Assembly: GCF_015209965.1 (NCBI RefSeq)
Contig: NZ_MU158689.1
Location: 1,290,678 to 1,354,677 of the forward strand
Direction of reading: 5' to 3'
Source of the DNA: Sphingobacterium pedocola
GTDB taxonomy: Bacteria; Bacteroidota; Bacteroidia; Sphingobacteriales; Sphingobacteriaceae
Length of the DNA stretch: 64,000 bases
Part shown: piece after piece, positions 27,700-35,773 of the stretch
Numbering within the stretch: position 1 is the first letter of the stretch
Layout: each line of letters opens with the position of its first letter
The notes under the pieces: model-generated
Databases searched by the model: none
What the model was told of the DNA's origin: nothing
Seen by the model: only the letters and a program-made list of their open reading frames with translations
Translations under genes and position numbers: made by a program

Positions 27700-28914
27700 T
27701 TAAATCTTAAGCAGCTGCATTCCAAAACCCGGCGTTGCAGGAGGTATCAATTTGCCATTTTGTATTTTATAGCCCGACAAGTCTACATCATCGGATGTAC
27801 TAGACACGCCCTCAATCGTAACTGTATTGCCAAGACCTCCGGTTAGATGCGCCGTGTAGTGTGTCTTTAACAATGAACCCCAAGCATGCGGAGATGTCTG
27901 TGCGCCCAATCGCTGCAGTTCGGGCATCAATTTGCGCCAATTGGTAAAACCCAAGTCTTCGATATCGGTAAGGTGTACATCGATCAGTTTCTTTTCGATC
28001 AGTTCCCTTAGCAGATTTTGATCCCAATCAGCCTCACCATCGGCCAACAGCGTACTAATACCCTCACTTTTTAACCAAGCCCGTAATTTTTCGTAATCTA
28101 CAACAGTTTCATGGAAAGGTTCTTCAATCCAAAATAAATTAACACCCGATATTCCTTTCATATATTGGATGAATTCTTCAACAGAAAACCCGTTATTCCC
28201 ATCAACTAATACCCGACAGTCCGGAAAAGCTTCGGCCACTTTTTTTGTGACATCGATATCCCGCTGCAATCCCTCTTTAAAAGGCATCCAACGATTTCCG
28301 CGGCCGATCTTTAGCTTAAATTGCCGATAGCCGAGTTTATAATCATATGCACACTCCTCCAGTATTTTATCAATTCCGCCTGGATTATGTGCAGGCTCCA
28401 AATCGTCAAAATAAATCATTCCGCTGTAGCAGTCTGTTATGATCGGTTTTTCCTGTCCCAATAACGCATACACCGGTTTATTTAATATTACACCGGCAAT
28501 GTCGTGCAATGCCATATCAAACGGTATATTTTTCGCGTCTAAAATCCCAATATTTGTTTGAAATACATCCGAAATTTTTTTTCCTAGCAGCTCCTTTGCC
28601 ACATCTTCGGCATGCCTTCTCGACCCTCTTAACGATCCCCATCCCATAGCCCCCTTATCGGTATGGATAATGCAGGTCTCCACCCTAGGACCGTACCCAT
28701 GCAAATCAAGACGGGCATTCTTACCCACTAAGCGTGGATACTGTAAACGTACAGACGAAAAATTTATCGACTGAATGGTGTGGTACGATAGCTCTTTATC
28801 ATTAAAAGGTAGTGACAAAGGTATGGTCGACGACATCCCATACAGCTTTGTATCTAGCAAAGCCGCGGATGCAATACCGATGTTTAAGGCATGTAAAAAG
28901 TTTCTTCTTTTCAT
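27700..28914 (-). CDS. Exported enolase-superfamily protein (mandelate racemase/muconate lactonizing type)
   Basis: The 404-residue protein begins MKRRNFLHALNIGIASAALL, a twin-arginine-like or Sec signal. It then has the capping domain and (beta/alpha)7 barrel of the enolase superfamily. Visible catalytic elements are the KxK base (FKLKIGRG), the metal ligands in LVDGNNGFS, WIEEPFHE and LLADGEAD, and SPHAWG with a preceding TDIEDLG, resembling the Asp-His dyad of the mandelate-racemase subgroup. Such enzymes abstract a proton next to a carboxylate (acid sugar dehydratases, epimerases). The substrate is unknown. Export of an enolase-fold enzyme is unusual outside Bacteroidota and related phyla. 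No operon partner is adjacent. Confidence 0.85.
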   Translation of the reverse strand: MKRRNFLHALNIGIASAALLDTKLYGMSSTIPLSLPFNDKELSYHTIQSINFSSVRLQYPRLVGKNARLDLHGYGPRVETCIIHTDKGAMGWGSLRGSRRHAEDVAKELLGKKISDVFQTNIGILDAKNIPFDMALHDIAGVILNKPVYALLGQEKPIITDCYSGMIYFDDLEPAHNPGGIDKILEECAYDYKLGYRQFKLKIGRGNRWMPFKEGLQRDIDVTKKVAEAFPDCRVLVDGNNGFSVEEFIQYMKGISGVNLFWIEEPFHETVVDYEKLRAWLKSEGISTLLADGEADWDQNLLRELIEKKLIDVHLTDIEDLGFTNWRKLMPELQRLGAQTSPHAWGSLLKTHYTAHLTGGLGNTVTIEGVSSTSDDVDLSGYKIQNGKLIPPATPGFGMQLLKI

Positions 28915-29192
28915 CTGTTTATTTTTTGTTTTATGGATAAGCTTATGTTTTAGGTCGTATCAATAAATTCACAATTGCCGTTTATCTGCCGATGGGGAGC
29001 TATGCGATCGTACCGATTAGTGATTATAATGACGGGTTAATCCTTCGTATAAATCATGCGTAATGTACAGAAATATCAATATAATAAATCGTTTTAGCAT
29101 TTTGGATGTAAAGATCATACCAGCTTTAATTAAGTTTATGTTTTAGTTATACCTAAAGGTAAAATATTTTTTTCACTACCGTATATATTTTT
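28915..29192. other. Intergenic stretch upstream of the enolase-superfamily gene
   Basis: About 280 bases, AT-rich, without a coding frame I can support. A small palindrome TACCT-AA-AGGTA is at 29150-29161. No convincing TTG/TAnnTTTG pair toward the minus-strand gene was found. Confidence 0.3.
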
Positions 29193-29227
29193 AAAAAAAA
29201 GAGAGAAACATGTTGTTTCCCTCTCTA
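29193..29227 (-). terminator. Intrinsic terminator of the aldo/keto reductase gene
   Basis: On the minus strand AGAGAGGGAAAC pairs with GTTTCTCTCT (one bulged G) across a 5-base loop, followed by eight T. It begins 16 bases after the stop at 29243. Confidence 0.75.
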
Positions 29228-29242
29228 TCTGCCGCCAAGCTA

Positions 29243-30274
29243 TTACCCTAGCTCTGCCGATTTAGCCCATATATTAAGCGCTCCATCTTGCGCATATTGA
29301 TCGATATCTGCTAATTCATCGGCTGTAAACACTAGGTTCTTAACCGCTCCAACGCAGTCGACGACCTGCTCTGGCCTACTGGCACCTATTAGCGCAGAAG
29401 TTATCCTTTCTTTTTTTAACACCCAGGCGATAGCCATTTGCGCTAAGGTCTGACCCCGGCTTTCCGCTATTTCGTTTAATGCTTTTATCCTATCCAAATT
29501 CTGCGTGCTTAGGAAGTTCGGGTTTAGTGATTTGTGCTGTGTTGCGCGACTATTTTCAGGAATGTCTTTCAGATATTTTGTCGTGAGCATACCCTGCGCA
29601 AGTGGCGAAAAAACAATAGAACCGATTCCAAGATCGTCTAAGGTATCAATCAATCCATCTTCCTCAACCCATCGATTAAGTAATGAATAGCTGGGCTGAT
29701 GGATTATACATGGGGTACCCAAAGATTTTAATATAGCTACAGCCTCTCTGGTCCGCTTACTGTTATAAGAAGACAACCCCACGTAGAGCGCTTTGCCCGA
29801 CCGCACCAATTGGTCTAAGGCCTGCATCGTCTCCTCCAGCGGCGTGTTCGGGTCAAATCGATGCGAATAAAATATGTCCACATACTCAAGTCCCATCCGT
29901 CTTAAGCTCTGCTCGCAACTCGCAATGAGGTATTTTTTGCTTCCCCATTCCCCATAAGGGCCGGGCCACATTTCATAACCTGCCTTTGTAGAAATAAGCA
30001 GTTCGTCGCGCAGACCGTAAAAATCTTCTTTCAGTACTCTGCCAAATGCTGATTCGGCACTTCCCGGGGGCGGGCCGTAATTATTGGCGAGATCAAAATG
30101 CGTAATTCCGAGGTCAAATGCCGTGCGGCAAATATCCTGTTTTACACGATGAGGCTTATCGTCCCCGAAATTATGCCATAGACCAAGTGATACCGCCGGC
30201 AGCATCAAGCCGCTTTTGCCACATCTATTGTACACCATGTTCTGGTATCTGTCTGGATTAGGAGTGTATTGCAT
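29243..30274 (-). CDS. Aldo/keto reductase, YghZ (L-glyceraldehyde-3-phosphate reductase) type
   Basis: The 343-residue cytoplasmic enzyme has the AKR (beta/alpha)8 barrel. The catalytic Tyr is in FDLANNYGPPPGSAE, Asp in THFDLANN, Lys in LISTKAGYEMWPGPYGEWGSKKYL and His in DIFYSHRFD. The long EMWPGPYGEWGSKK loop and YNRCGKSGLMLPAVSLGLWHNFG start are typical of YghZ/AKR14 proteins. The NADPH pocket (ALIGASRPEQV) is near the C-terminus. These enzymes reduce small aldehydes such as L-glyceraldehyde 3-phosphate or methylglyoxal. Single gene with its own terminator. The subfamily is confident; the in vivo substrate is not. Confidence 0.93.
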   Translation of the reverse strand: MQYTPNPDRYQNMVYNRCGKSGLMLPAVSLGLWHNFGDDKPHRVKQDICRTAFDLGITHFDLANNYGPPPGSAESAFGRVLKEDFYGLRDELLISTKAGYEMWPGPYGEWGSKKYLIASCEQSLRRMGLEYVDIFYSHRFDPNTPLEETMQALDQLVRSGKALYVGLSSYNSKRTREAVAILKSLGTPCIIHQPSYSLLNRWVEEDGLIDTLDDLGIGSIVFSPLAQGMLTTKYLKDIPENSRATQHKSLNPNFLSTQNLDRIKALNEIAESRGQTLAQMAIAWVLKKERITSALIGASRPEQVVDCVGAVKNLVFTADELADIDQYAQDGALNIWAKSAELG

Positions 30275-30417
30275 ACGTTATTTTAAAAAGTTTAGATCCG
30301 ATTGTCCGTTTCCTTAATGCATTAGAACGGCAAAGCTAATTTACAAAAAAAACAATAATGCCATCCGCACAAACAATGTTTAATATCATTCGTTGTTTAC
30401 AACAGAAAAGAATCATC

Positions 30418-30843
30418 ATGGGTACACGAAAAATCAGTAGGCTCCAACACGCAGCGCGTATTCTCCTCGGATCATTTATGATATTCGCCGGCGCTGCACA
30501 TTTATCATTTTCGCGGTTCGAGTTTCAGGCGCAAGTGCCGAATTGGATACCTTTAGAAAAGGATCTGATGGTGATTTTATCGGGAGTAGTCGAGCTTGCG
30601 TTGGGTTTTGCGGTTATCATTCTAGGCCATAAAAAGAAGTGGGTACCGTGGTTGCTTGCCTTATTTTTTGTGGCTGTATTTCCGGGGAACTGGGCTCAAT
30701 ACGTCAATCGGGTTGATGCTTTTGGTTTAGATACAGACCAAGCCCGCCTGCTTCGGCTTTTCTTTCAGCCCGTCTTGATTGTATGGGCATTATGGAGTAT
30801 GGGGGCAATATCGACGCGTGGTTTTAACCCGGAGTCGAAATAA
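30418..30843 (+). CDS. DoxX-like integral membrane protein
   Basis: The 141-residue protein (from ATG 30418; an upstream ATG at 30358 would add 20 residues of poor composition) has four predicted membrane helices and the DoxX-like pattern HAARILLGSFMIFAGAAHL, MVILSGVVELALGFAVII, WLLALFFVAVFPGNWAQYVN and RLFFQPVLIVWALWSMG. Function is not known; relatives are linked to quinone or thiosulfate metabolism in a few organisms. It converges on the EamA transporter gene with 36 bases between stops. Confidence 0.75.
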   Translation: MGTRKISRLQHAARILLGSFMIFAGAAHLSFSRFEFQAQVPNWIPLEKDLMVILSGVVELALGFAVIILGHKKKWVPWLLALFFVAVFPGNWAQYVNRVDAFGLDTDQARLLRLFFQPVLIVWALWSMGAISTRGFNPESK

Positions 30844-30879
30844 CCCTAGCGATTAGAGAAGAGATATTAAATGTGGGTA

Positions 30880-31770
30880 TTACTTCGCAAATCTTTTTGT
30901 ACATGCCACACAGCCGATTACGGCTATTGTAACAGCCAGCATACCGAAGCTCACCTTTTCGTGTAGCAATGAGCTCGCAACCGCCAAGCCCAAAAAGGGC
31001 TGTAACAGCTGTAATTGACCTACCGTTGCGATGCCTCCCTGCGCCAGGCCCCGGTACCAAAAGATAAAGGCAATAAACATACTAAACAGCGAAACATACG
31101 CCAGGCCAAGCCAAGCCCCTGTACTGATATCCGCAAGCGAAGGCGGCATATACATCAGGGTAAGCGGCATCATAACAGGCAGTGACAGAACCAATGCCCA
31201 GGAGATGACCTGCCAGCCGCCCAATGTGCGGGTGAGTTTGGCCCCTTCCGCATACCCCAATCCGCAAAAAACAATTGCCGCAAGCATTAATATGTCGCCC
31301 AAAGGTGAAGACGCAAAGCCCTGTGCAACAGCATACCCCATTACCAAAAGACTGCCGACAACTGAGAAAAGCCAAAACACCGGCCGTGGGCGTTCGCCTC
31401 CGCGAACGACGCCAAAGATCGCCGTTGCAACAGGCAACATGCCCAAAAAGACGATGGAATGTGCCGAAGTAACATATTGTAGCGCCAGAGCACTTAATAA
31501 GGGAAAACCGACCACCACACCAAGCGCAACAATAGCCAGTGGTAAAAGCTGCTTTTGGGCAGGGCGTTTTTCCTTAAAAACCAACAACGCGATCAGCGCA
31601 AGTATCCCTGCAATAGAAGCCCGCGCCGCCGTTAAGAATATCGGGTTGAGTTCTAATACAGCGATCCGCGTAGCAGGAAGCGATCCACTAAATAATATCA
31701 CCCCCATTATGCCATTTAGCCAACCTTGTGTGGTATCCTCTTTTACCTTACTTAACCCTATTTCTGCCAT
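30880..31770 (-). CDS. EamA (DMT superfamily) transporter
   Basis: The 296-residue inner-membrane protein has ten predicted helices in two EamA repeats (NGIMGVILFSGSLPATRIAVLELNP and LGDILMLAAIVFCGLGYAEGAKL). It includes the typical AARASIAGILALIAL and LQLLQPFLGLAVASSLLHE segments. Members export amino acids, nucleobases or other metabolites. It is divergent from the MocR regulator (92 bases between coding starts) and is the likely target of that regulator. This pairing often means amine or amino acid efflux controlled by a pyridoxal-phosphate-linked signal. Confidence 0.9.
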   Translation of the reverse strand: MAEIGLSKVKEDTTQGWLNGIMGVILFSGSLPATRIAVLELNPIFLTAARASIAGILALIALLVFKEKRPAQKQLLPLAIVALGVVVGFPLLSALALQYVTSAHSIVFLGMLPVATAIFGVVRGGERPRPVFWLFSVVGSLLVMGYAVAQGFASSPLGDILMLAAIVFCGLGYAEGAKLTRTLGGWQVISWALVLSLPVMMPLTLMYMPPSLADISTGAWLGLAYVSLFSMFIAFIFWYRGLAQGGIATVGQLQLLQPFLGLAVASSLLHEKVSFGMLAVTIAVIGCVACTKRFAK

Positions 31771-31813
31771 GATCTACTATTTTGCTGTAAAATTCGTCAA
31801 CTAAAAAGAACAA

Positions 31814-31858
31814 ACACAGTCACAGTTTTTGTTATTTGGATAGACACAGTTACATTTG
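31814..31858 (+). promoter_or_regulatory. Promoter and direct-repeat operator of the MocR regulator
   Basis: TTG (31829-31831), a 19-base spacer and TACATTTG (31851-31858) form a consensus promoter. Direct repeats ACACAGTCACA (31814-31824) and ACACAGTTACA (31844-31854) are 30 bases apart and bracket it; the second overlaps the -7 box. MocR/GabR-type proteins bind direct repeats at such spacing, so autoregulation and control of the EamA gene are inferred. Confidence 0.6.
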
Positions 31859-31862
31859 TAGG

Positions 31863-33278
31863 GTGAAGAAAGACTTTTTATACCAGGAGATAGCAGGCAA
31901 CATTGCCAACAAGATCAAAACAGGTGTACTGAAAGAAGGCGAACGTCTGCCTTCGGTACGCATGTTGAGCACGGAGCACGGCATAAGTGTAAATACAGCC
32001 AAGCGGATATTTCTTGAACTGGAAGCGCAATCGCTCGCACAATCCAAACCCCAGTCCGGTTATTTTGTCAGCCCGTTAAGTTACCTGAAACTTCCGCTGC
32101 CTGAAGTAAGCAAGCCCCTGCCTATAGCCAACAATAAAGAACCGAATGATTTGATCAACGGTGTTTACTCCACGATGGGCCGTCATGACTTAACGTTATT
32201 TTCTATTGGTGTGCCTTCGGGCAATATTTTGCCCCTGGCAAAGCTAAAAAAGGAAATTGTGCTGGCTACGAGATCGTTAAAAGAAGGCGGTACCGAATAC
32301 GAACCTTTACAAGGTAATCTAAAGCTGCGAAGAATGGTAGCCGTTCGATCCTTGGCCTGGGAAGGCGCATTAACAGAAGACGACGTCATTACGACGAGCG
32401 GCTGTATGAATGCATTGGCACTATGCCTTATCGCGGTAACAAAGCCAGGCGATACCCTCGCATTGGAGAGCCCCTGCTATCCCGGTATTTTGCAGCTCGC
32501 GGTCAGTATGGGATTGCATGTGCTTGAAATTGCTACACACCCTGTGAGCGGGATAGATATTGATGCGCTTAAAAAATTACTTCCCCAAATAAACGTCTGT
32601 CTGCTAGTGCCCAATTTCAATACGCCATTAGGGTATTGCATGCCGGATCAAAACAAGAAAGAAATCGTAACCCTTTTGGCACAATATAATATCCCCTTGA
32701 TTGAAGATGATACCTATGGTGATATTCACTTTGGCCCTGAGCGTCCTAAATGCTGTAAATCTTTTGATACCGACGGAAATGTGTTGTGGTGCGGTTCGGT
32801 ATCAAAAACCCTGGCCCCCGGCTACCGGGTGGGCTGGATTGCCCCCGGCAAATACAAAGACCAAATATTAAAACTAAAGCTGATCCACGCGATATCTTCC
32901 ACCTCTATCATCCACGAAGCGGTAGGGAATTTCCTCATGACCGGTAGATACGATAATCACCTCCGTCATTTTCGTAAGACGCTACAGGAAAACTATCAAC
33001 GCTATGCACTTGCCATATCCGCGCATTTCCCTGATGGCACTAAAATAAGCCGGCCACAGGGCGGGCTTGCATTATGGGTAGAGCTACCGAAACAAATTGA
33101 CACGGCAGAACTGTATAATTACGCTTTAAAAAAGCAAATAAGTATCGCTCCCGGTAGAATGTTTACCCTACAAAATCAGTTTCAGCATTGCATGCGCCTT
33201 TGTATTGGCCTGCCCTGGACAGAAGAGCTGCAGTTAAAACTAAAACAGCTTGGAAACCTTGCAAAAATGCTTGCGTAA
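31863..33278 (+). CDS. MocR-type PLP-dependent transcriptional regulator (GntR-aminotransferase fusion)
   Basis: I start at GTG 31863, just before KKDFLYQEIAGNIA; an in-frame TTG at 31836 lies inside the promoter. The 471-residue product has a GntR winged helix (LPSVRMLSTEHGISVNTAKR) and a fold-type I aminotransferase domain (TEYEPLQGNLKLRRMVA, TSGCMNALALCLIA, VPNFNTPLG, IEDDTYGDIHF). The PLP lysine lies in GSVSKTLAPGYRVGW. Such proteins sense an amine, amino acid or PLP and act as regulators. The leader would be almost absent, since the promoter's -7 box ends 4 bases before the GTG. Divergent EamA gene upstream, terminator downstream. Confidence 0.92.
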   Translation: MKKDFLYQEIAGNIANKIKTGVLKEGERLPSVRMLSTEHGISVNTAKRIFLELEAQSLAQSKPQSGYFVSPLSYLKLPLPEVSKPLPIANNKEPNDLINGVYSTMGRHDLTLFSIGVPSGNILPLAKLKKEIVLATRSLKEGGTEYEPLQGNLKLRRMVAVRSLAWEGALTEDDVITTSGCMNALALCLIAVTKPGDTLALESPCYPGILQLAVSMGLHVLEIATHPVSGIDIDALKKLLPQINVCLLVPNFNTPLGYCMPDQNKKEIVTLLAQYNIPLIEDDTYGDIHFGPERPKCCKSFDTDGNVLWCGSVSKTLAPGYRVGWIAPGKYKDQILKLKLIHAISSTSIIHEAVGNFLMTGRYDNHLRHFRKTLQENYQRYALAISAHFPDGTKISRPQGGLALWVELPKQIDTAELYNYALKKQISIAPGRMFTLQNQFQHCMRLCIGLPWTEELQLKLKQLGNLAKMLA

Positions 33279-33285
33279 GCAAACT

Positions 33286-33313
33286 AAAAAATCCCACTTT
33301 TTGTGTGGGATTT
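33286..33313. terminator. Bidirectional terminator between mocR-type and hxlR-type genes
   Basis: AAATCCCAC (33289-33297) and GTGGGATTT (33305-33313) form a 9-bp stem with a 7-base loop, with A-tract on the left flank. It lies between two convergent stop codons and can serve both strands. Confidence 0.75.
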
Positions 33314-33320
33314 AAAGATA

Positions 33321-33698
33321 TTATTTGATCGTATTATTCGTATTGAGTTTAAACCGAGATGCGTCAGACGAAACGTCGTCTATAAAATCACTTCCCCAAG
33401 TTTCCATCAGTGTGATAATGGGCAAAAGCGACTCACCCAGTTCGGTTAAAAAATACTCGACTTTAGGTGGAAGTATAGGATAAATGACTTTTCTGACAAC
33501 GCCATGTTCTTCCAGTTCTTTTAGTTGCAGGCTCAGCACACGTTTGCTTGCTTCCGGGTTTTTTCTTGCTAACTCGCTTGGTCTGTGTATCCCTTTATGG
33601 ATCGAATTAATCAGACAGGGCTTCCATTTCCCCCCTATTATTTCGAGGGTTATGCTCATTCCGCAACTGAAATCTTTTGGTATTTTTTTTTCGTACAT
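33321..33698 (-). CDS. HxlR family winged-helix transcriptional regulator
   Basis: The 125-residue protein has the HxlR pattern: an N-terminal Cys (DFSCGMSITLEIIGGKWKPCLINSI), the recognition helix RPSELARKNPEASKRVLSLQLKELEEHG and wing VEYFLTELGESLLPII. Many members sense electrophiles or redox change through the N-terminal Cys, present here. It is divergent from the NTF2-like protein gene, and a palindrome between them is a probable operator. Confidence 0.92.
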   Translation of the reverse strand: MYEKKIPKDFSCGMSITLEIIGGKWKPCLINSIHKGIHRPSELARKNPEASKRVLSLQLKELEEHGVVRKVIYPILPPKVEYFLTELGESLLPIITLMETWGSDFIDDVSSDASRFKLNTNNTIK

Positions 33699-33725
33699 CG
33701 CTATTTAACCTGCATTTTTATAGGA

Positions 33726-33778
33726 CAAATTTAAGCTATATTTTAAACAATGAATATAGTGACAATATTTTCACTATA
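33726..33778. promoter_or_regulatory. HxlR -7 element and palindromic operator candidate
   Basis: On the minus strand TAAATTTG at 33726-33733 is a -7 consensus for the HxlR gene, although a TTG at the standard distance is missing. TATAGTGA (33755-33762) and TCACTATA (33771-33778) are perfect inverted copies with an 8-base centre, upstream of both divergent genes. HxlR dimers bind such palindromes. Confidence 0.5.
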
Positions 33779-33854
33779 GCATTATTTTAACCCGTATTTT
33801 ATCTTGTTTCCGATGTCCATACTTTTGGATGTATTAATTTTAATAAATAAACAC

Positions 33855-34622
33855 ATGGAATTATCAAACAAGGATAAAGCAGAAGCTATACAAAACAGCA
33901 TCGAAACGGAAACGTTGGCAGAAATAGGACTAATTCATCCGGAATCCTATAAACAACATAATCCAAATGTAGCAACCGGGCTTCAGGCAATTTTGGCATT
34001 ACACGAGCAGATGCCGATGGAGAAGGTATATACGAATGTGGTTCGTAAATTTCAAGATGGTGATATCGGATTTGTTCATGTAGATTATTTTCTTTTCGAA
34101 CACACGGCGGCCTTTGATATACACCGTTTTGAAAATGGAGTCAGCGTAGAGCATTGGGACAATCTTCAAACTAACAGCAGAAAGCTGAACAAAAGTGGAA
34201 GGACGATGACCGATGGAAAAACCAAAGCAGTAGATCACCATAAAACAGACGACAACAAAAGACTGGCTCAAAATTTTGTTAAAAATGTATTGGTTAACGG
34301 GCAAATCGATCTTGTATCGGCGTATTTTAGAAACGATGAATTAATTCAGCATAATCCCTATATGGGAGATGGTGTTCAAGAGTTTCTAAATGTGTTAGCG
34401 CAATGGAAAAAGGACGGAAAACCTCAAATCTATAACAAAATTCATAAAGTACTGGGAGAAGGCAATTTTGTTTTGGTATTAAGCGAGGGTTCCTTCTGGG
34501 GAGAGCACGCAGCCTTCTACGACCTGTATCGAATTGAACAGGACAAAATTGTAGAGCATTGGGATGTTATCGAAGCGATACCCGAACAGAAAAAACGGAA
34601 AAACGACAACGGAAAATTTTAA
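33855..34622 (+). CDS. Two-domain SnoaL/NTF2-like protein
   Basis: The 255-residue protein (ATG 33855; a longer frame from 33804 adds 17 hydrophobic residues) contains two NTF2-like domains in tandem. Both read like SnoaL-type proteins: ESYKQHNPNVATGLQAILAL ... HVDYFLFEHTAAFDIHRFENG ... EHWDNLQ, and ELIQHNPYMGDGVQEFLNVL ... SEGSFWGEHAAFYDLYRIEQD ... EHWDVIEAIPE. Members include cyclases and small-molecule-binding proteins without known chemistry. No signal peptide. It is controlled presumably by the divergent HxlR regulator and is 2 bases from the next gene. Confidence 0.82.
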   Translation: MELSNKDKAEAIQNSIETETLAEIGLIHPESYKQHNPNVATGLQAILALHEQMPMEKVYTNVVRKFQDGDIGFVHVDYFLFEHTAAFDIHRFENGVSVEHWDNLQTNSRKLNKSGRTMTDGKTKAVDHHKTDDNKRLAQNFVKNVLVNGQIDLVSAYFRNDELIQHNPYMGDGVQEFLNVLAQWKKDGKPQIYNKIHKVLGEGNFVLVLSEGSFWGEHAAFYDLYRIEQDKIVEHWDVIEAIPEQKKRKNDNGKF

Positions 34623-34624
34623 CC

Positions 34625-34849
34625 ATGAAGCATCGGCAAAAATATTTTAGATTCATTAATACATTTTTTGTTGTATTACCTACAACCTTCGTAATTTCAA
34701 TAGTCACTCATTTGATGAAAGGGACTTTTATCGAAAATCGGATTGATCTGTTTTTTAAATCCTGGCTTTTACTATTACCAATCGCTTACCTATGCGTATT
34801 GTTATTATTGCCATTAGCAGACAAAATAACCAACAGGATTTTAAAATAG
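34625..34849 (+). CDS. DUF2798 small membrane protein
   Basis: The 74-residue protein has two membrane helices (YFRFINTFFVVLPTTFVISIVTH and KSWLLLLPIAYLCVLLLLPLA) and ends LADKITNRILK, the DUF2798 pattern. It starts 2 bases after the NTF2-like gene and probably shares its transcript. Function unknown. The terminator that should follow it has been split by the IS at 34878-37221. Confidence 0.75.
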   Translation: MKHRQKYFRFINTFFVVLPTTFVISIVTHLMKGTFIENRIDLFFKSWLLLLPIAYLCVLLLLPLADKITNRILK

Positions 34850-34855
34850 TGTAAG

Positions 34856-34877
34856 AAAAGGACCATCCGAAAATTGA
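34856..34877 (+). terminator. Left half of a split terminator, with target-site duplication
   Basis: AAAAGGACCA (34856-34865) precedes TCCGAAAATTGA (34866-34877). The same 12 bases recur at 37222-37233, followed by TGGTCCTTTT (37234-37243). Removing the element and one copy restores a 12-bp stem (AAAAGGACCATC / GATGGTCCTTTT) with an 8-base loop, an intrinsic terminator for the DUF2798 transcript. The insertion therefore cut its loop. Confidence 0.8.
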
Positions 34878-34909
34878 GGGCACTGAAAAAGTGCCTTTAG
34901 AAATTAAAG

Positions 34910-34968
34910 GTTAAAAACGAGCAGAAAAACTAAGTTTTACCGCTCGTTTTTTTTTATCTTAAAGTCGA
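34910..34968 (+). terminator. Hairpin inside the left IS end
   Basis: An AAAACGAGC arm and a GCTCGTTTT arm about 20 bases apart, with a nine-T run in the TTTTTTTTTA tail, form an intrinsic terminator in the IS leader. It should stop outside transcription before the transposase. The second IS left end carries an equivalent hairpin. Confidence 0.65.
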
Positions 34969-34987
34969 TTTAGAAAAATGCTTTTAG

Positions 34988-35098
34988 ATGTTAGCTCAAC
35001 AACAAGAACTTCAGTTCAGTTCCTTTTCGAGGCTGTATAACCTGATCATTCCCAAGGACAATCTGCTTTGCAAGATCAGCGAGGATGAATTTCCCTAA
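34988..35098 (+). pseudogene. IS1182-type transposase, N-terminal stub
   Basis: The 36-residue frame reads MLAQQQELQFSSFSRLYNLI and then IPKDNLLCKI before a stop. This matches the start of IS1182 family transposases, in which FSxLYDLIIPKDHLLRKI is conserved. The stop and loss of similarity after SEDEFP show the gene is cut after its first 35 or so of about 500 residues. Confidence 0.75.
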
Positions 35099-35246
35099 GG
35101 TAAGCATATTGCAGTTAACCATTTATATTGTTATTTTTAGAGTGATCATTTCACACTTTAGAGATCAAAGGCAGACCTGTAATTCTTTCATCAAAGTGGT
35201 GGACGTTTGGGTCATAGCTGATTAGCCTCCAATAGTAAAAGTTATT
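35099..35246. other. Passenger flank without recognised feature
   Basis: The 148 bases between the transposase stub and the glycosyltransferase-like gene contain no frame I can support. They are AT-rich and look unlike the IS leader, so the junction between IS and passenger DNA lies near 35098. Confidence 0.3.
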
Positions 35247-35729
35247 ATGAGATATATCGTAACATTGACAAGTTATGGACATCGTGTCGAAAGTATCGCA
35301 CCGTATGCGGTCTGTTCGCTACTGAATCAAACCTTGGCTCCCGACAGAATAATTTTTTGGCTTGCATATGATACTCCTGTACCGCCAATACTAAGAAAAC
35401 TGTGCGGTATCGGATTGGAAATAAAATTTTGCGAAGATCTGAAATCGTACAAAAAGTTAGTTCCTGCTATGATTGAATTTTCGAATGACGTCTTAATCAC
35501 GGCAGGCGACGATCATCTCTACCCCAATAACTGGTTCGAACAACTTAAAATGGCTTTTTTGGAAGATACTTCTAAAATCTGTGTACACAGGGCGCATGAC
35601 CCGACATTAAACCAAAGCAGTACTACTTCAGTTCCTTATATAAAAGCAGGTTACGAAATAGGTTCTGTTGGAAGCTATACTACCCCTTGGTGGAATCAAG
35701 GCTCTGAGAATAATAGCGGTGGGTATTAA
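35247..35729 (+). CDS. Glycosyltransferase-like protein, probably truncated (IS passenger)
   Basis: The 160-residue frame begins MRYIVTLTSYGHRVESIAPY, the opening of a GT-A-type glycosyltransferase, with CSLLNQTLAPDRIIFWLAYD and an acid motif ITAGDDHLYPNNWFEQL that resembles the DxD nucleotide-sugar site. Relatives of this form are about 280-300 residues, so the C-terminal half, which holds the acceptor site, appears missing; the frame stops after NQGSENNSGGY. It has no signal peptide. Base composition is lower in GC than the PUL and crt genes, in line with foreign origin. Activity is doubtful. Confidence 0.55.
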   Translation: MRYIVTLTSYGHRVESIAPYAVCSLLNQTLAPDRIIFWLAYDTPVPPILRKLCGIGLEIKFCEDLKSYKKLVPAMIEFSNDVLITAGDDHLYPNNWFEQLKMAFLEDTSKICVHRAHDPTLNQSSTTSVPYIKAGYEIGSVGSYTTPWWNQGSENNSGGY

Positions 35730-35773
35730 AACGTCCTTATAAATTATGCAACTATTATTCTGAACAATAAATC

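Noticed and set aside
29150..29161. TACCT-AA-AGGTA palindrome as an operator
   Set aside because: Arms of 5 bases are expected by chance and no regulator gene is adjacent.
31031..31804. Plus-strand frame opposite the EamA gene
   Set aside because: Shadow of the transporter; Pro/Lys-rich translation without domains.
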